From Ectocarpus siliculosus (lineage: Eukaryota > Sar > Phaeophyceae > Ectocarpales > Ectocarpaceae): DNA of 40,320 nt. The notes under the pieces were generated by a model. The model did no database searches. It saw only the letters and a program-made list of their open reading frames with translations, and was not told the origin of the DNA. Both the position numbers and the translations under genes were made by a program. Numbering within the stretch: the stretch's first letter is position 1; each line of letters begins with the position of its first letter. Shown here in pieces: positions 10,271 through 21,192 of this stretch. The stretch covers positions 382,199-422,518 of the forward strand of contig FN649750.1 of assembly GCA_000310025.1 (NCBI GenBank), in the 5' to 3' direction.

Positions 10271-10699
10271 TTCTTGCCACTCACGGACTGCTGTACTGCT
10301 GCTGTACACTGCGTGCAAATCCTAATAGCAAGTCTAGATACCGTCGCGTACATGCTTTTGCGTTCAATGAGAGACAACGTAGTTGCAAAAAGGTTGTTAC
10401 GAGTGGAGGCGGAGGTCCTCCGTCACATGCGCACAGGATCACAGGATTAACACGCGCACAAAGCTATCCTCTTCCTGTGCATCACTGATGGCCAACTGCG
10501 GTAGACGCGAAGAGGCGGAGATATATATATATATTTGATACTTGTACAAGGCTTTTTGGCGGCTCACGCCGCCACGCTGAGAGAAGCGTACAAGACGCAT
10601 GTTTGTTGGCGTCTGGTAAATGATGGTATGCGGTGGCTGTGAGATTCCCAGCGACATGTTCCCGTAGTATGCAGATGTGAGAAATGATGAACCACATTA

Positions 10700-11090
10700 C
10701 TTGGCTTACGTTTGCAGGACACTAGCGGCAAAGTCACACACTAAACGACGGCATTCAGCAGTCATCCGCACTAACCGGTGAGCAGAAACACGCTTTAAGC
10801 ATACGACACGACACGGCTTAGTGTAAAGTCACACAGTGCACACTATGGCAACGGTGAATCAAAGCACGGTCCACCCAACGACACGACACGGCCGAGTCAA
10901 CCACACGGGCTTCACCCAACGCAAACCACACGAAACGGCATAGTCAACCACGCAAACGTCATGACAACGGCAAAGTCACACACTACATACGACACGACAT
11001 GGCATAGTCATCCTGACAACATGACCACGGGAGAGTCACACACTAACGGCAGCGACGATCCGCTAACCCAAAGACTTTGAAACCAACGAC
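10700..11090. repeat. Degenerate CACGAC/GTCACACAC-rich repeat zone
   Basis: Recurrent words ACGACACGACA(C/T)GGC, (A/C)AAGTCACACAC and ATAGTCA at irregular spacing suggest a decayed satellite. No reading frame of interest. Confidence 0.55.
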
Positions 11091-11145
11091 TATTCTCGGT
11101 ACAACCTATCCTTCATAGCTACTTGCGACGCAATGATGTATTGCT

Positions 11146-11300
11146 ATGATGCTCCTTTGGACTCAATCCAACCGCCGTCCTCATGCTGATTCGGATGGCG
11201 CGGTTGTGCTTGGGTCAAACGAGGTTCTGTTCCTTTGGACTCAATCCAACCCCCGTCCTGATGTTGGTCCGGATGGCGCGGTTGTCCTTGGGTCACACGA
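11146..11300. repeat. Two-copy 75-nt tandem repeat
   Basis: CTCCTTTGGACTCAATCCAA and TCCTTTGGACTCAATCCAAC start the two units at about 11154 and 11230; each ends CGCGGTTGT(G/C)CTTGGGTCA. On the minus strand the frame reads DGGWIESKG twice. Function unknown; it sits directly downstream of the Helitron remnant. Confidence 0.7.
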
Positions 11301-11479
11301 GGCTGTTGGTCTTGTGACTGGTGCCCTGGTGTGTTGTGCGGAAGACATCCAATGTAGTCGATGTATTTGGGGGGCATGGCGGGGGATTCAGTGGCAGAGT
11401 CCGTCGCAGCTTGGACAAACGCAGAGAATGTAACGTTCGCAACAAAAGCAGCATGTCTCAAAGTCAATCGGTCCAAAAA

Positions 11480-13317
11480 TCTTCCTACTCCTGAGGTCTT
11501 TCATGAGTTCAGCCATTTTAATTTTAAAGACACGGTCGCATAAGTCTGTCGTACGCTGTTTGACCGGGTAACAGATTAGCTTGAATTGCTTCCCAGTTAC
11601 CATTGCATGTCATGGTGAGCATGGCACTAGGGCGTCCCTTACGTGATACAATAGCTAAGGCGTCGGTTGTGTTTGCTTTCATTTTGGCTGGATGCCCGTG
11701 AAAGGTTTTCGGGAGCATTTTACCTATCTGAGCTTCCTGGGGCGCGTCCTCTAAAGTTTTGTACGTGGTGGCACGTTTCTGGCCTTCAGCTGTGGACAGG
11801 TATTGAAGGCTTTGTTCTTCTTGACGTGAGTACATGTCGCAGAGGTACTCCTGCGTAACTCTACTAAACAGGTGGAAAGTGGGCTCGGAAAGTACTCTTT
11901 GTCACACGTAATGAGCGATAGGAACTTTGTGACCGGATGGTCCGACGGTTTCGCCGGCGACGCGTCTTTCGTCGCGTAGCCACGTTCCCTTTGACCACCC
12001 TGATGTGCCAGAGAAAACAGCAAGGGATAACCGAGAGGCTCGTAACTGGCAGAGAATATAGGTACAAACCGTGGTCTTCCTGAGTCACCGTTACGGGGGA
12101 ATGTGTATACTTGTCGGAAGAGTTGTGCCGTCGTGTCTTCTTGGAATATGCATGCTGCGATCTCCGACGTCGTGGGCAGGTCACCCAAAATAGGGCCATG
12201 TGTCGTCCGATCTACAGGTCCAAAGAAAATCTGTGCGTCGTGGATATCATGGTCATTTCTGACGATTTCGTCTACGGCGCTCTGGTAAGTATTAACCCAC
12301 GAGTTGTGTTGACTGAGAAGACTTCGGACGGAGTCAACGATATTAGGATCAATGCCGAGGCTTTCGCCGTGCGCTCTATGCTCGTTGTCGTAGACATAAA
12401 ATCTCGCGTTATTCGATGGTTGACGTTGTTCTCCTGTGTATAGGTTTTCGGCATCAAATATTCGGCGATACGCCTTGCCACACATCGTGAGCATTGACGG
12501 CGGAGACGGCGTTCCTTCCCAACACCCTTTCGGACTTGCCCCTAGAGCCGTAAAAGAAAACATTTAATCGCCGTTGGTGTTGGATTACGTCGGGGTGATT
12601 GAACAACTCTCTGGCAGCGTCTGGTAACGGAGGCAAGTTGGCGACGGAGTATTTACCGTTGCTGCAACAGTTGATAACTTCTTCTTTCCATAGCTTGGCT
12701 CCACAATGTTGACAGACGATGTTGTTGGGATCAGAAAGGAGCGGATACTGAAGTTTGTGCTCTTCGGGGAGCGAAATACTGTTGTCACCAAAGGCGATGA
12801 CGCCAAGCCGTGGATTGTTTTGCTTACGACGTTGAACGATGAAACGACGTAGCGCTGTTCTCCTCGTTCTTGCTCTGGGTTGCAGTAGACGATGACGACG
12901 CATTGCACTTGATTGTTGTTGAGTGATGGTCCCTGCGGACGCGGCCAGCCGAATTGCGGTTACTAAAGAATTAGATAAGTGTCCTGAGAAATTAGTGCGA
13001 ATTCCAGTAGGGTTGCGTGTGTGGAACATGCGCATAATAATAGCGTCGTGAGCAGTGACAGCACCGCCATCCGGTAAAGCTCGTGTGCGTATCTCATCAA
13101 CACGTGCTTGAAGATCGTCGAACGGTAGTTCTTTGGCGTAGTTACAAATGTCGGAGTAAGTACGTGGCTGAACAGCCGAATGTGGCATGGAAGCCGAATG
13201 TGGCACAGGAGCCGAATGTGGCATAGGAGCCGAATGTGGCATAGGAGCCGAATGTGGCATAGGAGCCGAATGTGGCATAGGAGCCGAATGTGGCATGGCA
13301 GCCGAATGAACGCCCAC
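11480..13317 (-). pseudogene. Helitron Rep/helicase N-terminal region, decayed
   Basis: Remains of a rolling-circle (Helitron) transposase on the minus strand. In order: a cysteine motif C-Q-H-C-G-A-K-L-W...CC-S-N-G-K followed by LPPLPDAARELF (12540-12760), then FTALGASPKG...CGKAYRRIF and ARFYVYDNEHRA (12300-12560), YPLLFSLAHQGG (11990-12030), YLCDMYSRQEEQS (11810-11860) and RPSAMLTMTCNGNWEAIQAN with GQTAYDR and RVFKIKMAEL (11500-11640). These are the blocks of the Helitron-like N domain in the right order, but several frameshifts (near 12550, 11900 and 11545) split them. Homology stops near 11480, before the HUH nuclease and the SF1 helicase, so the element is truncated and inactive. Confidence 0.85.
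13175..13309. repeat. 18-bp minisatellite (about 7.5 units)
   Basis: Unit GCCGAATGTGGCATAGGA. On the minus strand it encodes repeated MPHSAP at the N-terminal edge of the Helitron reading frame. That frame has no ATG upstream of the repeat, since a TAG lies two codons before it. Confidence 0.9.
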
Positions 13318-13358
13318 CCACTAGCGGAACGTTGGAGTGGCAAAGCACACCCCTCACC

Positions 13359-13481
13359 TCAGAATTCAAAATCGAGGTCCTTCGCGTCCACAACCTTGTC
13401 AGGAGCGAGACCGCCCAGCTGCATCATGTCCACAAACTGCTCAAGGTTGTCGTTAAAGAGACCGGTAGCGCAGTCGTTCCT
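13359..13481 (-). CDS. Possible captured C-terminal coding exon, unknown protein
   Basis: A 40-codon minus-strand frame ends with a stop: ...LFNDNLEQFVDMMQLGGLAP then DKVVDAKDLDFEF. The acidic, protein-like composition and the clean terminus look like a gene's last exon rather than random sequence. It begins just after a TAA; an acceptor-like AAAG precedes GAACGAC. It lies next to the Helitron remnant, and Helitrons are known to carry host exons. I do not recognise the protein. Confidence 0.3.
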   Translation of the reverse strand, partial: RNDCATGLFNDNLEQFVDMMQLGGLAPDKVVDAKDLDFEF

Positions 13482-13510
13482 TTATTGGATGCGAGGACAC
13501 AAAGTATATG

Positions 13511-13998
13511 TTTGTGTTCCGAGACGAAGAGACTTGAAAGAAATCGTCTGTTCCTTTATTCCTTTATTGGATGCGAGGACACATAGAGAATGAACCGAAA
13601 GCAGACAGAATGCTGGGCGTGCAGAAATGAGCTGCAGACAGACGGAGAGCGAAGAGAACGAACCGAGAGCAGACAGAGTGCTGGTCTGCAGAGGGAATGA
13701 GACAGACGGAGAGCGAAGAGAACCCCGAGAGCAGACAGAGTGCTGGTCTATATATTTGTGTTCCGAGACGAAGAGACTTGAAAGAAATCGTTCGTTCCTT
13801 TATTCCTTTATTGGATGCGAGGACACATAGAGAACGAACCGAAAGCAGACAGAATGCTGGGCGTGCAGAAATGAGCTGCAGACAGACGGAGAGCGAAGAG
13901 AACGAACCGAGAGCAGACAGAGTGCTGGTCTGCAGAGGGAATGAGACAGACGGAGAGCGAAAAGAGAAACCCGAGAGCAGACAGAGTGCTCCACACGT
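13511..13998. repeat. 244-bp tandem duplication
   Basis: TTTGTGTTCCGAGACGAAGA starts at 13511 and again at 13755; both units continue through GGATGCGAGGACACATAGAG, GAGCTGCAGACAGACGGAGA and ...GAGCAGACAGAGTGCT with few differences. Each unit also has an internal GAGAGCAGACAGAGTGCTGG sub-repeat. Reading frames on both strands here come from the repetition. Confidence 0.85.
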
Positions 13999-13999
13999 G

Positions 14000-14401
14000 A
14001 TCGAGAAACGGCGGAGCGGAAACATGCCCCGAGAAGCGGAAAGACAGACCTCTAATTCCAAGTGAAATATGATGGGAGAAATGCTGGTCTGTCAGGGCTC
14101 GAGAAAACCGATCTTTGAACGGAGAGCGGCCCGCTGGAAATGCGAAATACTCGAAAGATACGCCGAACACAACTGATAGAACTGTTATAGACTATAGGCG
14201 TCACAGAGATGAGCACCATCTGCGAAAAATAACATCAGACGTGCCCTCAAACGGACAACAAGTAGACTACATATGATTCCATGTCAACCCTTGTCGGAAC
14301 AAACGGTCAAACATCTCATCGATGGTGGCTGTTCTCCTTGTGGCTATCTGCTATTGCGGGAAAGGGAACAGAGTAACGGAGCAACAACAACTGCTGCGTA
14401 G
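14000..14401. other. Unassigned 400 bp between tandem repeat and first LTR
   Basis: No gene, terminal repeat or RNA feature recognised; only short frames on either strand. Confidence 0.5.
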
Positions 14402-14703
14402 TGTATGAGCGTTGTATCAGCAGCGTGTTTCATGAGCGCTGTATGATCGCTTTAAGTGTATCTATTGTGAATCATGGGTGGATTCAGTATGGATATTTGG
14501 CATCATTGTGGGGTATTGAATGAAGCAGCTCGAAGGAGGATCAGAATCCCAGCCCCGCTCCCGCCCTCTTCGAGTGAGCGCTGAGCGGACCTAGTCTACA
14601 TGAAAGAGGGCTAACAAAGAGATCAATAACTGCTGTAAGTACTCGAAGCTGGGAGCAACGGACGTGCTCCCTTCCCTTTGAATTTCTTTGTTCGTCCATA
14701 ACA
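14402..14703 (+). repeat. 5' LTR of element 1
   Basis: Starts TGTATGAGCGTTGTAT, ends GTCCATAACA. It aligns with 23778-24051 over most of its length (for example ATTGTGGGGTATTGAA, CCCGCTCCCGC, GAGTGAGCG, GCAACGGAC). Boundaries are set by TG...CA and are approximate. Confidence 0.75.
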
Positions 14704-14709
14704 TTGTCG

Positions 14710-14724
14710 TGGCGTCGTCGGCAA
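14710..14724 (+). promoter_or_regulatory. Putative primer-binding site of element 1
   Basis: TGGCGTCGTCGGCAA, beginning with TGG (complement of tRNA CCA), 6 nt after the LTR end. Which tRNA would prime is not clear. Confidence 0.45.
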
Positions 14725-15097
14725 GACACGAACCTGTGTATGAAATCGCAATGGATTTGGGCTCGCGACGAGACGCACATGCCTCAAGCTCGGCCACGGT
14801 AGGCTGCGGGGCAGCCGCAGCAGCCACCTCCTGCGAGATAGCAGTAGGCTCCTGGGGGGTGCCGCCGGAGCCAGCTCCAACAAGGGCTCCTGGCCGACAC
14901 CGCCGGGAGCATCTCCGATGTTCCACGAGTACCCCTAGCAGAAGGAGACATGGTTGGCGCGCCACCACCATGTGTCCCCTTCGGCACCGGGAGCATAACA
15001 GGAACAGAAGAGCACGTCTGCTCTTCTTGTTCTACTAAAGTACCTCCCTCTTCTTCATAATCCAGGTCAGCACCGAGATCCTCCTGCAACACCCACC

Positions 15098-16070
15098 ATG
15101 CCATCGCAGAGGAATTCGCTGTGGAGTCGGGGTCGACCGACATGCCCTGTGTTTCCATGGGTGACACATTTCCGTCGCCCACATGGGTGGCTGGCTGGTA
15201 TGCTCCTTGCCAAAGCGTGTTCGAACCCTCAAGGCGCCAACGCCGCAACCCGCGACGTGTTGGGTTTATCGTTTTCTAAGGTGAAGCGTTGTTTGGATAA
15301 CAAGGACAAGTCGGGGCCCTCGGCATACCATCTGCTGCTCAATCTGCTCGCGGACGAGTGGGAACCGAGAGGTTTCCAAGCATTGGCAAGACTTTGGTGG
15401 TGAGCCTACCGGCACGTCGTACAGCAAGTTCGTTACGAACTTCAAGGCTTTGGCAATGTCGGGGTTGGACTCGCGCAGGGCTTTCGCGCCGGATCTTCCA
15501 ATGGTACACAGCGTGCGCTTAGTGACGCCTTGTTAGAGCAGTATGTTTGTGGTACTTGGATATGAGTCCGATCTGTGCATCCTCTGTGGGGGATACGCGT
15601 ATGGAAAGTATGGGTGTGATGGGTACGTATGCGGTTGGGGTCCAAGTGCGCCCCCCCCCGGGTGAGTACACCTTGAGCACACGGCGGTGGAGTAGTACAC
15701 ATTGATAGTAGATCTTTAGGACTAACGCGTTCTGATTGGTCGGGCCACACGAGCCATGACCGCGACAGTGGGGCAGCAGCGGCCGCCACCGCCGCGGCCG
15801 CTGCAGCCATCCGCTTGGTTTCCGGTATCACATTGTCCCGGTGGGGTATTGGCATTCGACCCTGTACCGTCTGGTAACACGTGTCCATGCGAGCAGGGTT
15901 ACGACTGCTGGCCGTTGCGGGGCCATTACGGCTACGTGTACAGCGTTGTGGCGAGCATGACTCACTTGGATCCCCGTTTGTTCATTCACGCTGCTGATCC
16001 TGCTGACCGCGCACACGCCTTGCCTTTTCTGGCCGATGTCTCACCAGCGCGCAGGCGGGCCACAGCCTAA
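15098..16070 (+). pseudogene. Element 1 gag region, decayed
   Basis: Frame fragments 15098-15403 (SKVKRCLDNKDKSGPSAYHL, LLADEWEPRGF) and 15756-16070 lie between the 5' LTR and the protease. Near 15583-15640 one frame reads CILCGGYAYGKYGCDGYVC, a cysteine-rich run that could be a changed zinc knuckle but lacks the histidine. Assignment to gag is mainly by position. Confidence 0.4.
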
Positions 16071-16131
16071 ACTCTTGCTCATATGCTTTCACTAAGTACA
16101 CTGGCCTTTTTAATCCGGCCATAGACCGGTC

Positions 16132-16446
16132 GCCCCGGTGGTCTAGTTGGCATCCTCGAAACCTTCTAGAGGTCAGGTCAGGGGTTCGAATCCCGGCGTA
16201 AGCGAGCTTTTCTTGCAAAGCCAGTTTTCCTCTCGCTTCCGCTCCTGGCCTAGTGGATAGCGTTAGTTCGTGTGTACACAGAGGGAAGAGAGTGCTGAAC
16301 TCTTCTCGCATTAAAAATCGAAGGCAACGTACTGCAGGAGGGGAGGGCAGAGAGGGACTCTTCTGTGTGACCAAGGGTTGGAGTAAACGGCACTAATAGT
16401 GGTGTGAGCGCTGATTTGAAGTGAAGACAACAAAATAAAATAAAAT
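16132..16446 (+). mobile_element. tRNA-derived SINE
   Basis: Pol III promoter boxes: A box TGGTCTAGTTGG (16139-16150) and B box GGTTCGAATCC (16183-16193), 32 nt apart. A second A-box-like motif TGGCCTAGTGG lies at 16246-16256. The unit ends in an A-rich tail CAAAATAAAATAAAATT (16431-16447). The reverse strand reads the familiar pseudo-peptide GIRTPDL that tRNA-like heads give. The acceptor and T stems do not pair properly, so it is not a working tRNA. Flanking duplications not found. Confidence 0.65.
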
Positions 16447-18275
16447 TGGTTCGCATGCTGATAGCGTCAAGGTCTTTGAACGTCGGCAAAGTCGCATCAA
16501 GTCTCACCGCCCGCGTGCGAACTGTCGAAGTGGTTCAGGTATGAGCAGCGACCACACACAGGGCGAGGCCGCCACTCTGGGAAACGCACCTCGGACACAC
16601 ACACCCCATCTCCGGCGCCGTCAGCAGGCGCCCCGCCGCTATCGCTGGAACCCCGTACGCGCGGAATTCCGGAACCCTACATTCGCGTGGTAACTGACAC
16701 GCCGGTGACGGCCTTTTGCACACATCGCCGTCAACAACATCGGGTGTGCGCTGTACGACTAGTTCCCAAGACATTCGTGTTACACGGACGCCTTCGGGTT
16801 CGGCTCTAGTTTCCCAACCTTTTATTTCCCACATGTCGCCTCGCGCCTCATCACAGCCTGTTTTGGGCGACCATTGTGACTTGTCGGCGCCGAATACAGC
16901 CTTGTGGTGTGGGCGCGGGACCGACTTCGAGTGTCTCACGGACGCTCGCCCCGATATCTACGCCCCCTGGAGGCATGGTTTCCGCGCCTCCCACCGTTCG
17001 GGCGGCTCCGGGTGGTCTCGTCAACCCCGTCGGAGCTCAGGGACCTTCGAGACAGGCTCAAGCCCGCCTCGGTGGTTCGGGTACGCTCGTACCCACCGCG
17101 TCCCCTCCAGACACTCCGCGACGTTCCTCTGCGGGGCATCAACGTCGCACGGTGCTGGCTGCACCCCCGTTGCCGAGCGCAGGCAACGGTTTTCCCAAAC
17201 ATGAAGGATCATATTCTTTGTCACGAGATAGCTGTCCCGAGCCTCCCGCGTTGGCTGGCCATGTTGGTCGAGCGCCCGCGACGAAGACCGCTTTTAATGA
17301 AAAGGCCTACGCCGACGTTTTGTGCGAAAGCTCCCGCGCAGACCGCTTTTGCTTTCGCGCGCTTCTGCGGCTAGTTCACCGCTTTTGGTGGCTCTACTCA
17401 TCACCCACAATCCGGCCCGTCTTCGGGCTGATTGTCCTGCCGGTTGCGGGTGCCATTTCCCCTGACGATATTTCTTCGGGGAAGGTAAGCGCAACCGCGA
17501 GGAAGGCCCTCGTTTCCTACGGCAGCCACGAATATTACAAGGAGGAGGTTTTCCTCTTTCGGAAACCGCCGTCCTTTTCGTCCGTTTGGACGACCTGTGC
17601 GTTCAAAGGGTCCACGGTATTCGCTGTGTGTGTGGCGAACAGTTCATGATGGCGGGAAAAGCCCGCATTTTCGGCGATGATGTCGTTCATGCCAAAATCA
17701 TGGCTACCTCCGACTCGAGAGAACTCAAGTCCCTTGGACGCAAGGTGCGTGGTTTGGACCGCTCATTATGGGAGGTTAGACGCAAGGACGCTGTCTTTTC
17801 GCTGTTGTGTCGCAAAATGCGCCCAAAATGCTGACGCGCGCAAACGTTGTTGGCTACGGGAGACAGATAATTTGCGGAGGCTAGTCCTTTTGACGGATTT
17901 GGGGAATTGGTGTCGATGCCTTGGATTCGCGTGCCACGTCGCCCTCCCAATGGCCTGGTCAGAACCTCTTGGGCAAAGGACTCGTTGCGATACGCACGCT
18001 TCTGCGTGTGCGCCCAGTCGAACCCGACGAGCCTTTGCACCCGGAACACTCGGGGCTACCTGCCCCCGTGTGCCCCACCATCCATGAAACTGCGCCCTCG
18101 GGTGATGACGGATCTCCAGCGGACGATTCTTCCTCCGAGGACGCACGTGGCCCGTTGGATGTGCCGGCGAACACACCCGCGGACCACCCGAAGCAAGTGT
18201 TGTACATTGCCTCTGCCGCTTTTCGTGACGCCGCCGCTTCCCAACCGCCGTTGTAGGAGGAACATGGCCCAGATT
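16447..18275 (+). pseudogene. Element 1, gag to protease interval, decayed
   Basis: Broken plus-strand frames (16716-17204, 16876-17649, 17586-17834, 17921-18256) that overlap in different frames, as expected from an ancient polyprotein with indels. The last ends QVLYIASAAFRDAAA just before the protease. No domain recognised with confidence. Confidence 0.35.
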
Positions 18276-18500
18276 TGGTGAGCGGTGACGTTTTGGTGGA
18301 TTGCGATACCTCTACGACGCGTGTCCGTGTGCATAGTGATACCGGAGCAGGGTGTACCGCGTCTGGTGTGGCCCTTTTGGACTCGGGCTGACCGTCGTCT
18401 TTCATTAGCGACGCTTTTTTTGAAGTCATGGAGGCGTCTGGAGCTGCATCTGTCTACAGTCAGTCGTTGTTCGGTGCCCGTTCTACAGTGGGGTGGTTTT
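18276..18500 (+). pseudogene. Element 1 retropepsin (aspartic protease) remnant
   Basis: The frame reads VRVHSDTGAGCTASGVALLD, with the catalytic D-T-G at 18338-18346, then after a frame change SSFISDAFFEVMEASGAA. This matches Ty3-type proteases, which carry DTGA(S/G)xS/T followed by FIS. Broken by a TGA and a frameshift near 18388. Confidence 0.7.
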
Positions 18501-18926
18501 GGCTCTTGCTCTGCCCTTGAAGCCACCTCCTCCGTGTGGTTGTCCGTTCAGTATATTGCGGTGATAGCGCCACCGCCTTGTTCGCGGCGTGGGCATATGT
18601 TGTCCCCGCTGCCGCCATGGGTCAATAGTTGGACGCGCAATAACTCTCGCTTGTCCACTACTTTCGCCCGCGCCGTCTGCCAGTGGACGCATTATGGAGA
18701 AACTTTCTCTGTGTCGGATTCTCGGCGGGATCTTCCGCGTATCCCGTTGGACCCCCCGCCCCGGGGGCATCTTGCTTCCTGAGGTCCGCCGGCAGGAAGG
18801 GTGTCTCCCTTTCCGATAAGCCCACTTTGACCAAGGTGGACCTCGTTCGCAATTCCGGCATTCCCGCTCTCATCGGCAATTACCCTGTCACGTTTTTACC
18901 GGAACACGGCGCGCTCTTGCGGCCTC

Positions 18927-20460
18927 ATGGCCGCCGAACCACCGCCGTCGAAATTGCTGGAACGCCTTTCGGAAGCGCAGGAAGTCAGTTTCGGCGATAT
19001 GTGGAAACGCTTGCCTGCACATTTTCGAGATGTTACTTTTGATTTACATGACTCGGGTTCGGCCCCGGAAGTTATTAACAGCTTGGTGGATGTGCTGTGT
19101 GACTTTCCGGATGTGTTTTCGCGGTCACCGTCCGATTTCGATTGTTTTTCCGTGAAACCGTTTTATTTGGAAGTGCCCCCCGGCACGAAACCGCTGGCTT
19201 CGCGTCCGAATAGGCTCAACCCTTTGATGGAGAAAAGGTCGATGCCATTCTCGATCAATACCTTGCTGCCAGTCTATTCAGCACTCGTAATCGCTGTGGG
19301 CGAGTCCTCTGGTTGTCCTCCCTAAAAACGACGGCAATCTTCGTATGACCGTGAACTATGCACGAAAAGCTTTACAATTTGTGCAGCCTTGTGCAACAAC
19401 CGCAACCACGTGTTGACCACATCATCGATTCCCTGCACAAGGGCAAGGTGTTTTTTTCCATCTTTGACCTGAACTCCGCTTTCCACCAGATCACAGTGGA
19501 AGAGGACACGGTCCAACTTGCGGCGTTTCGAATGCCCACAAAACATTTCGAGTGGATCAGGATGACTCAGGAGAGCTCCGTTGCACCGTCGTGGTTCACC
19601 ATGGTCATGAACGAGGTGGTTTAAGGTCTGGAACAAAGTGCTTGCGTACTTAGACGATGCGATTGTGTTTGACGCCAACCCATTCCAACATGTCGCCAAC
19701 ATACGGGGAATTTTTTGAGCGTGCACACGTACAACCTCAAGCTTTCTCCTTTCAAGTGTCGCGTCGGGGCTAAGGAGGCTGTGTACTTTTAGGCCACACC
19801 ATCTCCCCTGCGGACGTTAGCCCTCGTGCCGATAAGGTCGAAGCCCTAGAAAAGAATGCCGCTGCCAACCAACGTCAAGAAGCTGAGTTCCTTTCTGGGT
19901 GGGCTTCGTACTACCGCAAATTTATCAAGGGTCTGGCCGTGCGCCTTAAGCCACTCACCGACCTTTTTTTGTAAGGAAGCCAAGATTTCCTTTACGCCAG
20001 ACATGACGGATACATCTTGGCGATACTCTCTGAGCGTACGGTTTATGCTTTTCCGGATTGGGACGCTGTCGCGGGTGGCAGCCGCCCTCTCCGGCTTTGC
20101 CGTGACACCTTTGTGGATGGTTTTGGCGCGGCGCTAGAACAAGAACAGGCCGATGGTTCCGTCCGCCCCATTCTGTTCGTGAGCCGCGCTACGCTCGAAG
20201 CCGAGAGCAATTGGACCGTGTTGAACTTGGAGGCTGAAAGTATCGTGTTGGCAACAAAACGCCTGCGGGGTTACTCTTGGTCAACACACTTCTGATATAT
20301 TCGGATCACAAGGCTTTGGAGAGCATCGTCAAGGTGAGCGAACACAACACCCGCGTGTAACGTTCGCTAGTTCCTTTCCTCGTTCAATTAAACCCTTGTC
20401 TACCGTAAAGGCGCTGCCAACGCCAATGCGGACTTTCTTTCGCGGTTGCCTTGAATGGCG
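18927..20460 (+). pseudogene. Element 1 reverse transcriptase and RNase H, decayed
   Basis: RT entry FPDVFSRSPSDFDCFSVKPF with PGTKPLASRPNRL (19100-19220), then KVFFSIFDLNSAFHQITVEE (19448-19505), the active site YLDD (19647-19658), the thumb WASYYRKFIKGLAVRLKPL (19903-19960), and RNase H with CRDTFVDGFGAALEQEQ (20098-20148), NLEAESIVLATKRLRGY and SDHKALE (about 20300). At least three frame changes and a stop split the domains. Order and motifs are Ty3/gypsy. Confidence 0.88.
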
Positions 20461-21190
20461 ACCTACGCGGACAGACACAGTGACACCAGTATCGCAGTCG
20501 ATCACGCCGAGGGCGCTTCGGTTATTCGTGGGTGCGGACGGAGCCATAATTCTAGATCGACGCCGAACATCGGCTTGGGTGGGCTTGCCCCTGGCGAGCG
20601 ACGAGACGCGTTGCCACACGCACCTTTGACGGAGGGTGACTTTGGGGACTTTCACCGTTTTGGGCCGCAAATGGCCATTCCGCCCCGGAGTTCCCTCTCC
20701 TTGTTAACTCGTCGGTCGCTTCGTCCTCTGGTGTTTTCGCTGTCGTTGACGATGCAGCCCCCGTGAGTTCTGTGCCCGATGAACCTCCTCCGGCTTCCGT
20801 TCCTGCGGAGCCAGTCGTCGAAGCAACCACAGGCCGTTGTTGTGCGCAGAACGCCGCGGCCTCCTCGGAAGGCAGCTTGGTCAAGTAGTGCTGCGCGGTC
20901 ACCGCGAGGCGCGGGCCGCTCTACTTCTGGCTCATCGCCTTCTGCGGCGTCTTCCGAGCCGCCGCCCCCGCCGGCGGCCACGCGTGCCCCGTCACCGTTG
21001 CCGCCCGCGCCCGCTGCCGCGGTACCGGCGCAACCGTCGCCCGCGGAGCCCGCATCGCCAGTGCTGTCGCCCGTTGTTACTAGCCCCGAGCCTCCCGTGA
21101 CGCTGCCCAGGCCGCTGTCTCACCTCCGCGAGTGTGTGCATAAATGATCGCATGCTGATTGGGCTCGGGTACAGCTGTCGGAAAGTAAGT
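20461..21190 (+). pseudogene. Element 1 Ala/Pro/Ser-rich spacer between RNase H and integrase
   Basis: A low-complexity GC-rich stretch (PPPPAATRAPSPLPPAPAAA in one frame). Element 2 has a similar Ser/Pro/Ala-rich spacer (about 26.07-26.95 kb), so a long linker before integrase appears to belong to this family. Confidence 0.55.
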
Positions 21191-21192
21191 GC

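Noticed and set aside
9685-10488. 267-codon plus-strand frame upstream of exon 1
   Set aside because: Not kept in the right arm, where the matching frame is broken; composition and lack of domains suggest chance.
13175-13309. CRISPR-like array
   Set aside because: The 18-bp units follow each other without spacers; an ordinary coding minisatellite in a eukaryotic context.
13564-14065. Overlapping frames on both strands around the 244-bp repeat
   Set aside because: Protein repetition is only the tandem DNA duplication read in several frames.
16132-16205. Functional tRNA gene
   Set aside because: A and B boxes are good, but the T stem has only three pairs and the acceptor ends do not pair; a SINE head fits better.
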